From Ramazzottius varieornatus (lineage: Eukaryota; Tardigrada; Eutardigrada; Parachela; Ramazzottiidae), in NCBI GenBank assembly GCA_001949185.1, contig BDGG01000002.1, positions 6,228,772-6,292,771 on the forward strand: 64,000 nt of DNA. The letters are read 5' to 3'. A program made the position numbers and the translations under genes. The notes beneath the pieces are model-generated. The model had not been told where the DNA came from. It did no database searches and worked only from the letters and a program-made list of their open reading frames with translations. Numbering within the stretch: position 1 is the stretch's first letter; each line of letters begins with the position of its first letter. This document shows positions 50,334 through 61,703 of this stretch, one piece after another.

Positions 50334-53300
50334 TCAAGCAACAATCTCGATAACCTGGCTAGTGGGACTTTGGCTTTGAGGAGAGTGCAAAAGCACGTCT
50401 TGAGCGAGCCCTAGACTTGTCCGTTTGCTCAGGTCAGATTCCGAACTGACCGATGACTGGGTCTTCGGATACTTCCCGTGGTGACGATGCAGCATGGGAG
50501 GCAGTAAACATATCACTGATAAGGCCATTGCCTACAGTAAACACACACCAACATGACAATGAGACCATTCTGGCCATATTTGATCTTGAAAAATATGAGA
50601 AAGTAAATATTACGTACAATGTGCCATATGCTATGAACGAACTTATAGTTCCGCTTCGTTTCCTAGGAGAAAACCAGAGCCATATTCCAGCAAGCAAAAT
50701 TTTCGAGAAGGGATATGGATACATACCACGGCCGCGAATAAGATTAGTCCGAGAGTGGCGAAACAGAATCCAGGCAAGAAATGGACCAACCAATATCGCT
50801 TCCGTGGCGCCACCATTTTCATTCTGTACGACCTACAGAACGGAAAAGCTACACGTAAAGCGGTAAAGAAGCATACCAAAGACTATTCACGGAGTACGTA
50901 CCTGAAACCCCAAGACGCTCCCAGGATAACCACCGCAGTGATGGCCGGCACCACGAATGTCCACAGACCTGTTTTGTCGTACTCCACGCCCAGAGCGATT
51001 CCAATACAGCCAAGAATATGTACAAGGGACTGGATTTTGTAGGGAAGGTCCGCCATGGCGATGATGGTCACCCAAAAGGACAGAATACTGAAAGAAGATC
51101 GACACATAAAGTGCGCCATTCCGAAAATTTTACCCAAAGCACGATACTGGGTACATATGTACCTGACATAGAAATCACAAAACTGAAGAACCCGATACTC
51201 CATTATGCACAGCTGATGGCTTTTCAGCGGCTGATCACACGCATCTGAAACGGAATAGGTTGTGAGAAAGGAAGAACTCTAATTTGAGAACGAGCGAGCT
51301 CAGCCAAAGAAAATAGATATCCGCGTACGGTAGAAGGAGCTGAAAAAGCACGTGCAGAAATACACAGCCGCCTCGGTATAGTGTTTCCGTCTGATGGCCA
51401 CAACGCCGGCTGGGATGAACAGCAGGTTGCTGATGGTCAAGAAGATCACAGACATGTACAGCTCGGCAGAACTCTGAGCCTCAGAACCATCACTGCAGTC
51501 CCATCCTTTGTAGCCTGCTGCACAATTGCATGAGCTGATGATCAGGACACCACTACTTCGGACCACTATACAACTCCCGTAAGGACCACAAGTCTCCTTC
51601 ACACACTGTTCCAGCTTCACCTGCGACCAGAAAAACCTTCACTATCCAGCTGCCACAGCTCAAAGCTAACGCACGGTCGGACGTACCTTGATTTGCAGAG
51701 GAACGTAAATCTCATCAACTTCGGCCGTCTTCGTTGAAGCCAGCAAAGGCCTGCCTTGGATGTTGATGTTCCAAGTTCCCACTTCCGGGTACGGTACGAA
51801 TGCTTCGGCGTACTGTAAAGACTTGTTCAGCCGAATCAAGGGTCCTCCGCAGTTATCCTCGATCTGCAACACAGACCTTCCTTATATTTCGGAAGCAAAA
51901 AGAGTGAAAATACAGCAAGAAAGTGAATGGTCCACCTTACCTCGAATCGAGAGCCTTGTCCCAAACTCAAACACGCGATCAACGTGAAGTTCTCCAGATC
52001 ATCCAACTTGGCTTCAGTGAGGTTCAGCGACAGGTACAGCGTGCCACCGGTATCTTTGTACGGTACAATGTCGAACCTCAGGATGGTGTCCGAGTACATA
52101 TGAGTGGGCAAGGCGACATAGTCGGTACTCGGATAAGATGAATGACTTAATCCGAAAGCGCTCGTCAAGGGTAAGCTCAAGTCTATCCGACTCATATCCA
52201 CGACGAAAGGACACAATGGCTGACTGTACGGACTTGTCTCGTTTGCCAACAGCAATTGTATCGCAGACTCGTTGACGAACGTCTTGTTCCCAAAAACCAA
52301 ACTGTTACTCATCTGCCCAGCGGAAGTTGAGTTCTTGTGTGCGATTCTGTCACGGTTCCCTTTCTCTTGAAGTCGGTTGATTTCTTCGGTTATTGCCATG
52401 CTGAGCGGCTTCCGGCAGGACATAGCGGTGGCTGTGATGAAGATGGGCGCTCCTGAAGCATTATTCCACTTGACGAGGATATACTGCGTAGTTCGCTGTT
52501 TCGGCGCGTACACCAGGTTGCATGTTGAACTGTTGTCGCACGTGCGAGCGTGCACACCGTTGTTGGTGGAAAACAATGGCAAGCCACCGGAACGAGCTCT
52601 GATCTGTGTTTGTGGACAGGATGTGCCGTTGTTGCAGTTCAGGGTGATATCGACGGCGTCAAAATAACTTTCCTAAAATAAACCACCATGTCGGTTACTT
52701 ATATATATTATATGGACGCATACATGGTGCAATCAAGAGTTCAAATAAAGTAAAGATATTTTTCCAATGAAATTCCAAGATTTCACTGGTCAAGATTTAC
52801 AGTATGATTTGACCAACGTACTGGTAAAATTAGTTTGAACATGTGCTGGCAAGAGCATTCAGGTTTCGGCAGGAACCATCTGCCTTCGCCCGAATTCAGC
52901 TGGGTTAGGGTGTCTGTATATCCCGACGTCAAAAAGGAGGAATAATAGCTGAGTTCACATTTCGTAAACAAGCCTGTCTGTTTGATGCCATGATTAACCT
53001 CCTGAGGTTTGATAAAGACGGCCGAGTACCACAAGCCACCTGTAGGAGCCGGAATTGTTAATTTATGGGTGGTTGCGTCGGCGCGATACTGGAACGATAG
53101 TATGTTGGTTCGATTGCCATACGCATTCCCCGGGAGGGGCGAGTTGGTCGGGGAGAACAGCGGGAACCCTCCATACTGCACGTAGACAACTACTGTCCTG
53201 TCCCGAGAACAGCTTTCGGGCGCGCTGACGGACGAGAACCCAAAGATCACCGAGGACGTTTCTGGTGGTACGTCGTATTCAGCCAGCGAGACATCGCGAT

Positions 53301-53445
53301 GCGAGGTGTATTCGGCTATCTTCCGCACAGCATTGACCTGCCGAACTTGATAGACCAGTCCGGCCTCTTTGAACAATGAACCTGCTTGTGTCCAGGGGCT
53401 TGACCGTAGTAGCGTGATCAGCAGGAACAGCTTGATGGATCTCAT
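50334..53445 (-). CDS. PGAP6: TMEM8/PGAP6-like GPI-processing membrane protein
   Basis: PGAP6 (TMEM8A) is a GPI-specific phospholipase A2 of the CREST superfamily at the cell surface. Exons read: 52822-53445, 51941-52672, 51687-51863, 51329-51620, 50902-51244, 50727-50832, 50618-50662 (45 bp) and 50334-50531. It has an N-terminal signal peptide (KLFLLITLL), a large N-glycosylatable ectodomain, an EGF-like module (CVKETCGPYGSCI to CNCAAGYKGWDC) and then about seven membrane segments. The CREST residues are present: FYHACDQP at the splice of exons 4 and 5, CDFY after it, and the final HxxxH in FVHSIWHIAMA. The stop was set from the frame that continues SVICLLPP after the last splice. The paralogues TMEM8B/C cannot be excluded, but the EGF module and long ectodomain fit the A/B type. 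Confidence 0.9.
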
Positions 53446-54552
53446 TCCTTACCATAGAAACACCGACAAACTTCCGTAACGAAATATCAACCTTGGAGAC
53501 AAATATATCGTAATCAGAGTATCGCTCTGGCATAATTAAGAAACTCACCTGGTTAAGCAACAGCAGAGGCAAAATCTGCGGAGAGAAACAAAAACGTGTC
53601 ATACTGTCAGAGCGATGTTCTGGGTAGGGCAGTCGTGAGTGTATGTCATTCGATCTATAAAACAGGTTTGACCTGCAAAATAACAAAAGTCGCAGAGCTG
53701 TAATAACAACCCACCAACCTTGAATCGTGCTACACTTCCTCCTTTCGCCAGGCAGTTTCCACACAAATGGATCTTCGGATTCGATGGACTTACAGCAGCA
53801 GAGCTGAAACAGTAAACACGGGACCTAATTACTTACGCAAAATAGCAGTGGTAAACAAACGAGCAAAAGAACTTATCAAATACTTTCTCTACTGAATTGT
53901 CACTATGGTACAACACGGATTTCTCTCCACCAGAACTTTCGAATCTTCAAAGCTTTTGTCCGATATAGTCGCAATTAAAGCCAGCTGTGGTGGTCTGGAT
54001 AACGTCGCATCTTATCAGAGCTTTTCCTGTTTATCACAGCAGCGCAAGCCCGAGCTGGCGATAAGATAACCATCTCGTGGGGCAGCCTAATTAACCTTTC
54101 CTATAAATCCTACGATAAGATCCGTCCCACAAGGCTCGTGAAACACGAGGATCCTGACCTCCGAAGATTCCGTCCAGATGGCAAATAATCAAAGGCTGTC
54201 GATCCCCATCACGATCGAGCGCGAACGCCGAAGAGTAAAGAAAACGAAAAGCGCTACAATTAAAATTTCAAGTAACAAAGAAAAAATTATACCGACTTTG
54301 CGACTCTTGATCAGTAAGCCACGCCTAGCCACACGAAGTTATCGCAAAGCTGGAGAAGTTAACTGTTTTGGTTTTAGATCTTCAATGTTTGAGAACTGAG
54401 ACTTGAGAGCTGAGATCGAATCCTTCTTCTCACACTCACATTTGACAGTTCCACCTTCAACTGGAGTTCGAATACGATTAGCAACGATTAGTGTCGCGCG
54501 GGATCTTGGGTTGGGGTTACAGTTACAAGCTTCACACTTGGAGTTCCGGCCA
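53446..54552. promoter_or_regulatory. Divergent intergenic region between TMEM8 and ZDHHC6
   Basis: About 1.1 kb between two start codons in divergent orientation. It should contain both promoters. No exon was recognised; minor open frames were dismissed as chance. Confidence 0.4.
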
Positions 54553-56288
54553 GATGGCCGACGCCAAGCTTTCGCAGCGGAAGAAGCAAACTCCGAGCAA
54601 AGTGGACCATCCAAAGAATTCCTCAGGTAAAAATACTGTCTCACCTGGCCGCGATACAGCCCGTAATGGATTTGCTTCTCGGGAAGAACTACGTGCAACG
54701 AAGGATGCTAGGCCAGTTGGAGATGCAGAATCCTGGCGAAAGCTTCTTCGGATATTCCACTGGGGTTCACTGTTGGCGCAGTTCATAATCACCACCATAA
54801 GTCTGACGTTCTTATACGTGGACACGTATTTCTGGCCGCTGGTTGACAGGAAAGGCTTTCTTGACACCTGGGCGTGCGTTCATCTGCTCGTATTCTGCGC
54901 ATCATCTTTTCTAACCCAGTACAACTTCCTGATGGCCATATATGTTGGACCTGGATATGTTCCTTCGAAGTGGATTCCGGAAGACAAGTCGCATACGCAG
55001 AAGCTGCAGTGGTGCGCTGTGTGCGAAGGTGCTGTATTCTTTGACAGCCTGTGGTTCCAGGATGGTAAACTGCAGATCGCAAACTGACATGCTGTCGTTT
55101 TATAGGTTATAAAGCTCCGCGGTCTCATCACTGTCGCAGCTGTGATCGGTGTGTTATGAAAATGGTAAGTTAGAAAAGGCAGACTACATTGAAATGAATA
55201 CTCACTTGTTCCTCGTCGATGTCTCGGTTGGGTCGTTCGGAAGCCCAGTAAACTTACCATGACCTAGCCTTTTTGTATTTACAGGAGCATCATTGTCCAT
55301 GGATAAACAACTGCGTTGGCCACCGCAACCACGCTTATTTTCTTGGATTTTTGTTTTTTGCCGTTATGGGCTGTGGTCAGGCCTTCGTTGTTTTCCTGCT
55401 CATCGTTTTAAGAATTATGAACTTCGCCTTTACTTCGACCTACTACAACCACCGCGCTTTCCGGCAGCAGAAAACTTGGTATTCCATGTGGGCCAGGCTC
55501 TTCGCCTTCCATTTGAGCCCAAGCTTTTATACACTTCCGGCTCTCTTGTGGATCATTGTGATGACAGGGTTCGCTGTGGGTGTGGTCCTTGCCGTGGGTG
55601 CCCTTTTCGTCATCCAGCTTCGTATCATTCTGAAGAACGAAACATCGATAGAAAGCTGGATACTAGAGAAAGCAGCCCATTATTCTAGCGAGGAAGAGGA
55701 TCAGAATGCAAAACCAGAAAGAAAACGAATGCCGAACCCCTATCATTTGGGCTGGAAGAGAAACGTGCAGCAGGTGAATCACCACCGACAACATGGTCAT
55801 CTTCCAGGTAAAGTGTTACAGTTTTTTTCCGTTTGTAGGTTATGTGGAACATAACACATAATCCAGCCGGAAATGGAATTTGGTGGGAGGTTCGCGAGGA
55901 CTGTGACCAGTTTACTCTAACGCAAGAACAGATCCGCCAGAAGTACTTCAAGAACTGTCTCAGCGTGGAGTACATCGCGATGAAAGACTATAACGGGAGA
56001 ATCTTCCCGCTGGTCAGTCAAAACTTTATAACCTGCATCAACTTTCCTTGGGTTGTCGATGAGCCTCGCTTAGCACTCCGACCAGGCGATGTGGTCAGAG
56101 TAACAAGAACGCAGAAGCACTGGCTGTATGGATCGAAAGTTCCTACGCCCGAGCTGAAAGCGAACGGTAACACCGGAAGTGGCGATGTTCCTCCATATAA
56201 AATGGAAGAGAAAGGATGGTTCCCACGGAGAGTCGTTGAGAAAGTCGAGAAACTCGAGAAACTCCGACAAGATTTACACGAGCCCTAA
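54553..56288 (+). CDS. ZDHHC6: ZDHHC6-like palmitoyltransferase with SH3 domain (EHHC motif)
   Basis: ZDHHC6 S-acylates ER proteins such as calnexin. Exons read: 54553-55028, 55106-55164, 55285-55773 and 55839-56288. Two membrane segments (LLAQFIITTISLTFLYV and WACVHLLVFCASSFL) precede the Cys-rich domain CAVCEGYKAPRSHHCRSCDR. The active-site block reads MEHHCPWINNCVGHRNHAY, so the first Asp of DHHC is Glu here. The catalytic Cys and all visible zinc ligands are kept. Two further membrane segments and a C-terminal SH3-like domain (LRPGDVVRVTRTQKHWLYGS, ending KGWFPRRVVEKV) identify the ZDHHC6 subfamily. The junction of exons 3 and 4 was placed at CAG|GTGAAT because it restores the reading frame into VMWNITHNPAG. 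Confidence 0.92.
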
Positions 56289-56438
56289 TTTCCTCATTAG
56301 AAGAGACGATTATCGTTGGGAGTTTTGTGAGTCCTGCGGACTCCTCCCTCTTTACTTGTTTGACTGGTCTGTTAGTTGATTGTAATTCCAGTGTAACTTG
56401 TTGATTGATGCGTTCGACTTACGACGGTCGATGGTTGT

Positions 56439-56599
56439 TACTGTATTCCCCCGATATCTTCGCGAATCCCGTTACTCGTGGCGCCACCTATAGGATGTAC
56501 GTCATCCATACATGCGCGCCTATCTGCCTTACGTCATGTGCGTTTCATAGGTGGCGCCATGGGTATCAGGCTTCGCGGAGATATCGGGGGAATACAGTA
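56439..56599. mobile_element. Palindromic MITE with TA target duplication
   Basis: An element of 157 bp (56441-56597) has long terminal inverted repeats of about 54 bp. The left end CTGTATTCCCCCGATATCTT matches the reverse complement of the right end, and both ends share an inner GGCGCCACCTAT block. It is flanked on both sides by TA, as expected for Tc1/mariner-type insertion. There is no coding capacity. It lies just after the ZDHHC6 stop, between ZDHHC6 and PARP1, and may be part of the ZDHHC6 3' UTR. Confidence 0.8.
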
Positions 56600-56757
56600 C
56601 TTGTTAGTACTTGTTAATCACAACAGTTTTCATTTCGCTGGTTCCGTCGACACCGCACTGGGTGTAAACATTTCAAGATCTGTTCTCCTCGTTTGATGCG
56701 TTTACTCTCGTTTGATGCGTTGAGGACGCTGGAGAATCTCGCACAAAAGTAGGGAGG

Positions 56758-59700
56758 ATGGACAGCGACTGGGTATACCGAGCTGAATACTCTTTGAGTG
56801 ACCGAAGCTTCTGCAAGAAATGCGGCAACGGAATTGGCAAAGACGTCGTTCGACTGGCCATTATGCAACAGGTAAGGTGCCGCCATAAGTCTGGTGCCGT
56901 ATACGGTGCCTGGTTTGAATCTGTAGAAAAGATGACCTGAATATGATTCGATTTCTTGTGCAGTCTCGGTTCCACGATGGTAAAGATTGCTTGTGGCACC
57001 ACGTTCATTGTTTCTTCCAAAAGAAGCACAATGTCAATGTCAACGAAATCTGGCATTTCCACAACCTCCGCTGGAAAGATCAAGAACGCATCCGCCAGAA
57101 GGCTGAAGGCAAGATCAAGGGAAAGAAGGCAGCTGACTCCTCAGAAGAATCCGGAGAAACCGAGGAGGACGATGAGGAGGAGCAAGCCAAAACGTGAGTT
57201 AATTAAAGAACGTGAATGTCTTGTGGTGGTAATTAAGCTTAATCAGGCCATTCATCAGAATTTTTTATCGATTGTCACAGGAAGTCAAAACGTGGAAAGA
57301 GGCAAGGTGGAAGTAGGAAGAAGAAAGCGACGAAACAGACAAAGACCGAGGCAGGTATGAACGAAGAGATGGTTGCTTTGAAGGAGCAGAATGAAAGGAT
57401 TTGGGCAGCTCGAGATGAACTGGCGCAACTTCCGGCAAAAGCCCAGAAAGAATTGCTAGAAGCTAACGAACAGCACGTTCCTGTTGCTAACAAGGTATGT
57501 GAACCACACCGCTCTACATGTATATCTCTAAAAGAGCTTAGTGTAGCATCATCAGTGATCCCTTGGCCGTAGATCATGGACCGGTGTGTCGACATGCTGC
57601 TCTTTGGTCCGACCGAAAAGTGCGATCAGTGTACCCGCAATGGACATCTAGTTATCAGGTACGATGAAATGAAGCTTAATCACGGGAAATGGGCTTAGAA
57701 TAGCACTAATGTATGTGGTCTTAGTGCCGACGGATATCATTGCATCGGAAGTGTCAACGAATGGGCCAAGTGTGACGTCAAGACGCAGCATCCTCGACGA
57801 AGAGTGCTGCTCATCCCCGAAAAGCTACTTGACAAATATTCCTTCTTGTAGATATACTTCTTTTTGTTTAGTAATCTTGCAGCGTCCGCTTACTTCATTT
57901 GCTGCGTTTGGTCTTTCGCCAGGTCCCAGTACACATCTTTCAAGGCGACAGGCCGCATCTTTCCTTCCTGCTTCAAGCTGTCACAGTCTAATGGCACAAA
58001 TGGTCATGCACTCACCAAGAAGGAACCTGTAACAAATGGAACATCAGATGAAACTGATGGTCCATCCACCTCAGAAGGAATAACCAACGCGCATGCCAAA
58101 GCTGAACCGAAGACTAGAACCCCTCCCCAGTAAGAACCTTTCTTCTTTGAATCAGTAGCTTGGTATTTTGTCTTATCGATTGAGCTCACTTTCCAGGATA
58201 AAGTTGAAAGCCAATAAGCCGTTAGCCAACCTCCGCATCAGCGCGATGGGAACATTGGCCATAAAGCGCGCTGACTTGACCAAGAAGATCAGCAATCTTG
58301 GTGGACTGTACGTCCCCAAGGTCTCCGCGGACACCTTTGTTGTCATCTCCGATGAAAGTAAGAATTTGGGTGTTTCTCCTTGTGATAAAAGATCGGAAAT
58401 ACAGACGCTAATGTTCGTGCTCCATGGCATAGAGCGCATCGCTCAGCGTCCAGTGACGCTTGAGATGGCCGAAGCCTGTAAGGTCCACGTTGTGTCTGTC
58501 AGCTTTATTAACGATCTGGAAGAAAAGAAGGCTGAAATCAAGAGCCAGCAAGATTTGATCGACTTGGTCGAACGCTGCAAGATCAACCCTTGGACGGCGT
58601 CGAACGTACGTGTGACAACTTTAATTCTTAACACTGAAGTTCTTGCTGAACTACTGCCTATATCGAGTTTGATTATGTGTGGCCAATGTCTTTGCAGGTG
58701 TTGGAGCGCATCTTGCTGAACAAGGCCGAAAACGAAGCTCTAGCTGACACTGCCGGATTGAGCTCTACCGAGCAACACAAAGCCGAAGAGCGGATGCGTA
58801 ACCAAAAATGGAACTCTGCAACGGAGGCCAAAATGAAGGTGCTGGTCAAGAACGGCGGAGTGGTAGACCCTGATGCCGACTTGGACGAAGAAACCCACTC
58901 GGTCCTCCGGGAAAACGGTATCCTTTATAGCTTTGTCCTAGCCAAGAGCAACGTCGCCGATGGCACCAACTCCTACTACAAAATGCAGATCATCAAACGC
59001 GACAGTCGAGAGGTACATTACACTTCAGAAATATTAGCCAATAAAACTTTAGATTGTAAATAGATGACTAAGAATGAATACTTTACCAATTAGTTGTGTG
59101 CTGATAGGTCTACTACCTGTTTCGAGCTTGGGGTCGGATTGGCACGGTGATTGGGGGCAACAAGTGCGACGAGATGGATAAAGACGAAGCCGTCGAGAGC
59201 TTTGAGTTTCACTTCCTGGACAAAACGGGCAACCACTGGAAGGACAAGGATCACTTTGTCAAGCAGCACGACAAGTATTTCCAGCTGCAGCTCGATTATG
59301 GACCGGAAGAAGCTGAAGAGGAGTATGCTGTCCAACCCGGCAGTAAGACCTTACTGGCCAAACCAATCCAAGATCTGATCAAGATGATCTTTGATGTCGA
59401 GGCGATGCGAAAAACCATGAAGGAATTTGAGGTACGTCGAACAAACACGTTGATCTACGGCGATCCACTTTGGATGGGTCTGTCTGGCTTTCTCAAGTGG
59501 CTTTTTCATTGAGGTGCGCCATTTGGAAGAGGGGTACTGACACACGGCTCAAGCGGCGCACCTTGGTGCGGTGGAAGTTTCGTGTATGCCGAACTTTACT
59601 GCACAAATGTTGAAATGTTGGATGTTTATATTTTAGATTGATAGCCGGAAGATGCCGTTAGGTAAGTTGTCAAAGAAGCAGATTGTGGAAGCGATGGCGG

Positions 59701-61079
59701 TGTTGGCTGAACTACAGACGCTCGTTGACGGCGGCGAACGACCAAACGCTCCAAAAATCATTGGCGCTACCAACCGATTTTTTACTCTCATCCCCCACGA
59801 CTTTGGTGTCCATACTCCGCCCATCCTCAATCAAAGCGCTCTCCTCAAGGCAAGGCTTAGTTAAGGTACGCTGTCACAATCGACGCAGACGTAACAATGG
59901 TGTTTGTTGACAGGACAAGCTGGACATGCTGGAGAACTTACTGGAGATTGAAGTGGCCTTCAACATTCTGCGAGGGGAGAACCGTTCGTCCGATAAAGAT
60001 CCCATCGACCAGGTATGAATTGTTGTCTACGTACGGCAGGAACATTCACAACGTGGCTGTTCCTTTGTAGAAATACGAGAAGCTCAAGTGTGATCTGGAA
60101 GTGCTGGACAAGGGTACGGAGGAGTACCAGCAGATTGCCGCCTACATTGCTAACACCCATGCTGCCACTCATTCCGACTACCAACTACAGCTGGTTGACG
60201 TAAGCAAGAAACTTTCCATTTTCTTCATCATGACGCGTTGACAAAATTCATCGTTCTGGTTTTCACTGCAGGTCTTCAAAGTGGCGCGCCAAGGAGAAGC
60301 TGAACGCTTCCAAGAGTTCAGGTCGCTGCATAACCACAAGCTGCTGTGGCACGGCAGCCGTGTCACCAACTACGGTACTGCTGTCTTTACTAATGACTGC
60401 GTACTTCCTCCTCCTCTTTATGTACTTTTTGTGAACTGTTTTCGATAGCCGGCATATTGTCGCAAGGTTTGCGCATAGCTCCGCCTGAAGCGCCCGTTAC
60501 TGGTTACATGTACGTATGATATACCGGACACTCTTGTTGGTAGTATGGTTGCAACCTTTCTTTGCCTATAGGTTCGGCAAAGGTGTCTACTTCGCCGGTA
60601 CGTGCTAACTCTCCTAAAACCTAATGCTAAATTTCCAGCCACCTTTTCACTCTTTTTGCTGTTGTCCAGACATGGTCTCGAAGAGTGCCAACTATTGCGC
60701 CACCTCACCCACCAGCCCCACTGGTCTGATGCTCCTTTCCGACGTGGCGCTGGGGAACATGTACGTATAATACGCCGGACACTCTTGTTGGTAATATGGT
60801 AGCAATCCGTCTTTGCCTAGGTACGAGCGGACCGCAGCCAAGTCCATCACTCGACTGCCCAAAGACTTTCACAGTGTCAAGGGTTGTGGTCGCACTGAGC
60901 CAGACCCCAAACAGACCATCACCACAGAAGATGGCGTGGAGATTCCAATGGGTCATCCCAAAGACGCCGGCCTCGCCAACAGCGCTCACTCTTCCTTACT
61001 CTACAACGAGTACATCGTCTACAACGAAGCGCAAGTCAATATCAGATACCTACTCAAAGTTAAGTTCCAGTATAAATGA
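56758..61079 (+). CDS. PARP1: Poly(ADP-ribose) polymerase 1 with a single N-terminal zinc finger
   Basis: PARP1 senses DNA breaks and makes poly(ADP-ribose) from NAD+. Exons read: 56758-56871, 56964-57193, 57281-57494, 57573-57658, 57724-57847, 57923-58129, 58197-58357, 58433-58605, 58698-59012, 59108-59431, 59637-59850, 59914-60012, 60071-60199, 60272-60374, 60449-60509, 60572-60597, 60670-60760 and 60821-61079. Domain order: zinc finger F1 (CKKC, later HHVHC); an acidic/basic linker; PADR1/Zn3 (KCDQC, YHCIG, AKCDVK); BRCT ([15 protein letters not shown]); WGR ([13 protein letters not shown]); helical regulatory domain ([14 protein letters not shown]); and ART catalytic domain. The catalytic residues are visible as LLWHGS (His), GKGVYFAD (Tyr) and NEYIVYN (Glu). 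The second N-terminal finger F2 is absent. The intron after 59850 has a GC donor. Confidence 0.93.
59512..59564. repeat. Hairpin element copy 5 (inverted arm order)
   Basis: AGGTGCGCCATTTGG and CTCAAGCGGCGCACCTT form an inverted repeat in PARP1 intron 59432-59636. The arms are in the opposite order to copies 1, 3, 4, 6 and 7. Confidence 0.7.
60510..60571 (+). repeat. PARP1 intron copy A (62 bp), homologous to intron copy B
   Basis: Intron with boundaries AT|GTACGTATG and CCTATAG|G, phase 2. It matches the intron at 60761-60820 at 52 of 60 aligned positions plus one 2-bp gap, including an identical run CCGGACACTCTTGTTGGTA. Confidence 0.9.
60761..60820 (+). repeat. PARP1 intron copy B (60 bp), homologous to intron copy A
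   Basis: Intron with boundaries AT|GTACGTATA and TTGCCTAG|G, phase 2, lying two exons downstream of copy A. The neighbouring exon sequences are not similar, apart from ACAT just before each donor. Confidence 0.9.
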
Positions 61080-61315
61080 ATCTTCGATTTCTGCCGTCCC
61101 GAAGTTTTCTTCTTTCTCAAATGGGTGTGATGGTCGATAAATCTCGTTGTGTCAGCTTTCTTTGCAGTTGTGTTAGCCGTTCGCGGTAGGATTTACAATG
61201 AGGTTTCCATGGTTTATCGCTTATTTCACTGTTGCTCCCAACTACCAGACGTATTGCTTTTGCTTCCTCGTCAATTCTGTCAACGGGCTTACCAAATTGA
61301 TTACAACTCGGTTTG

Positions 61316-61321
61316 AATAAA
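61316..61321 (+). terminator. Likely PARP1 polyadenylation signal
   Basis: AATAAA lies 237 bp after the PARP1 stop and only 29 bp before the start codon of the next gene on the same strand. Confidence 0.55.
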
Positions 61322-61349
61322 GTGTACTCGTACGGAACTGTGCTGAAAG

Positions 61350-61703
61350 ATGGCTGAATTGATCAGAAGAGTGGTTAGAGACAGTTTGAATGCAGGAGGC
61401 CTTGTGCAGCCGGTGTTACGACATGGTACTTCCTTGTCTCCACTGTTCTTGTCCTCTGAGGTAGAGAACTGATGTGATCGGCGTTATGTCTTTTTTGTTG
61501 CAGGAACTGCGGCAGTGGAGTTTGTGTTATGGTTTCTGATCGCAGCCGGTCTGTTTATGGCCTATGAAATAATGGCTAAGCGTAATCTGACCTTGACCAA
61601 GATTGACGTGGGAATGATCAAGACATTAGTCAGCTTCGTCTATTGTCTAATAATCGTCATTGTCTTCCTTCATTCTTTTCGTAAAAGACCCAGTAAAGCT
61701 TGA
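61350..61703 (+). CDS. Small two-segment membrane protein of unknown family
   Basis: Two exons (61350-61425 and 61504-61703) join in phase to give a protein of about 91 residues. The N-terminus (MAELIRRVVRDSLNAGG) could form a basic amphipathic helix, as in a mitochondrial presequence. Two hydrophobic segments follow: AAVEFVLWFLIAAGLFMAYE and LVSFVYCLIIVIVFLHSF, ending in a basic RKRPSKA. A small organelle or ER membrane subunit is possible. I do not recognise the family, so no function is given. The gene lies directly behind PARP1 on the same strand. Confidence 0.6.

Noticed and set aside
54178-54399. Basic 73-codon frame upstream of ZDHHC6
   Set aside because: It has no family match, lies in the promoter/5' UTR region and has an A-rich biased composition.
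58358-58432. Continuous reading through the PARP1 BRCT region
   Set aside because: The 75-bp insert is in frame, but removing it at A|GTAAGA and CATAG restores the normal BRCT spacing, so it is treated as an intron.
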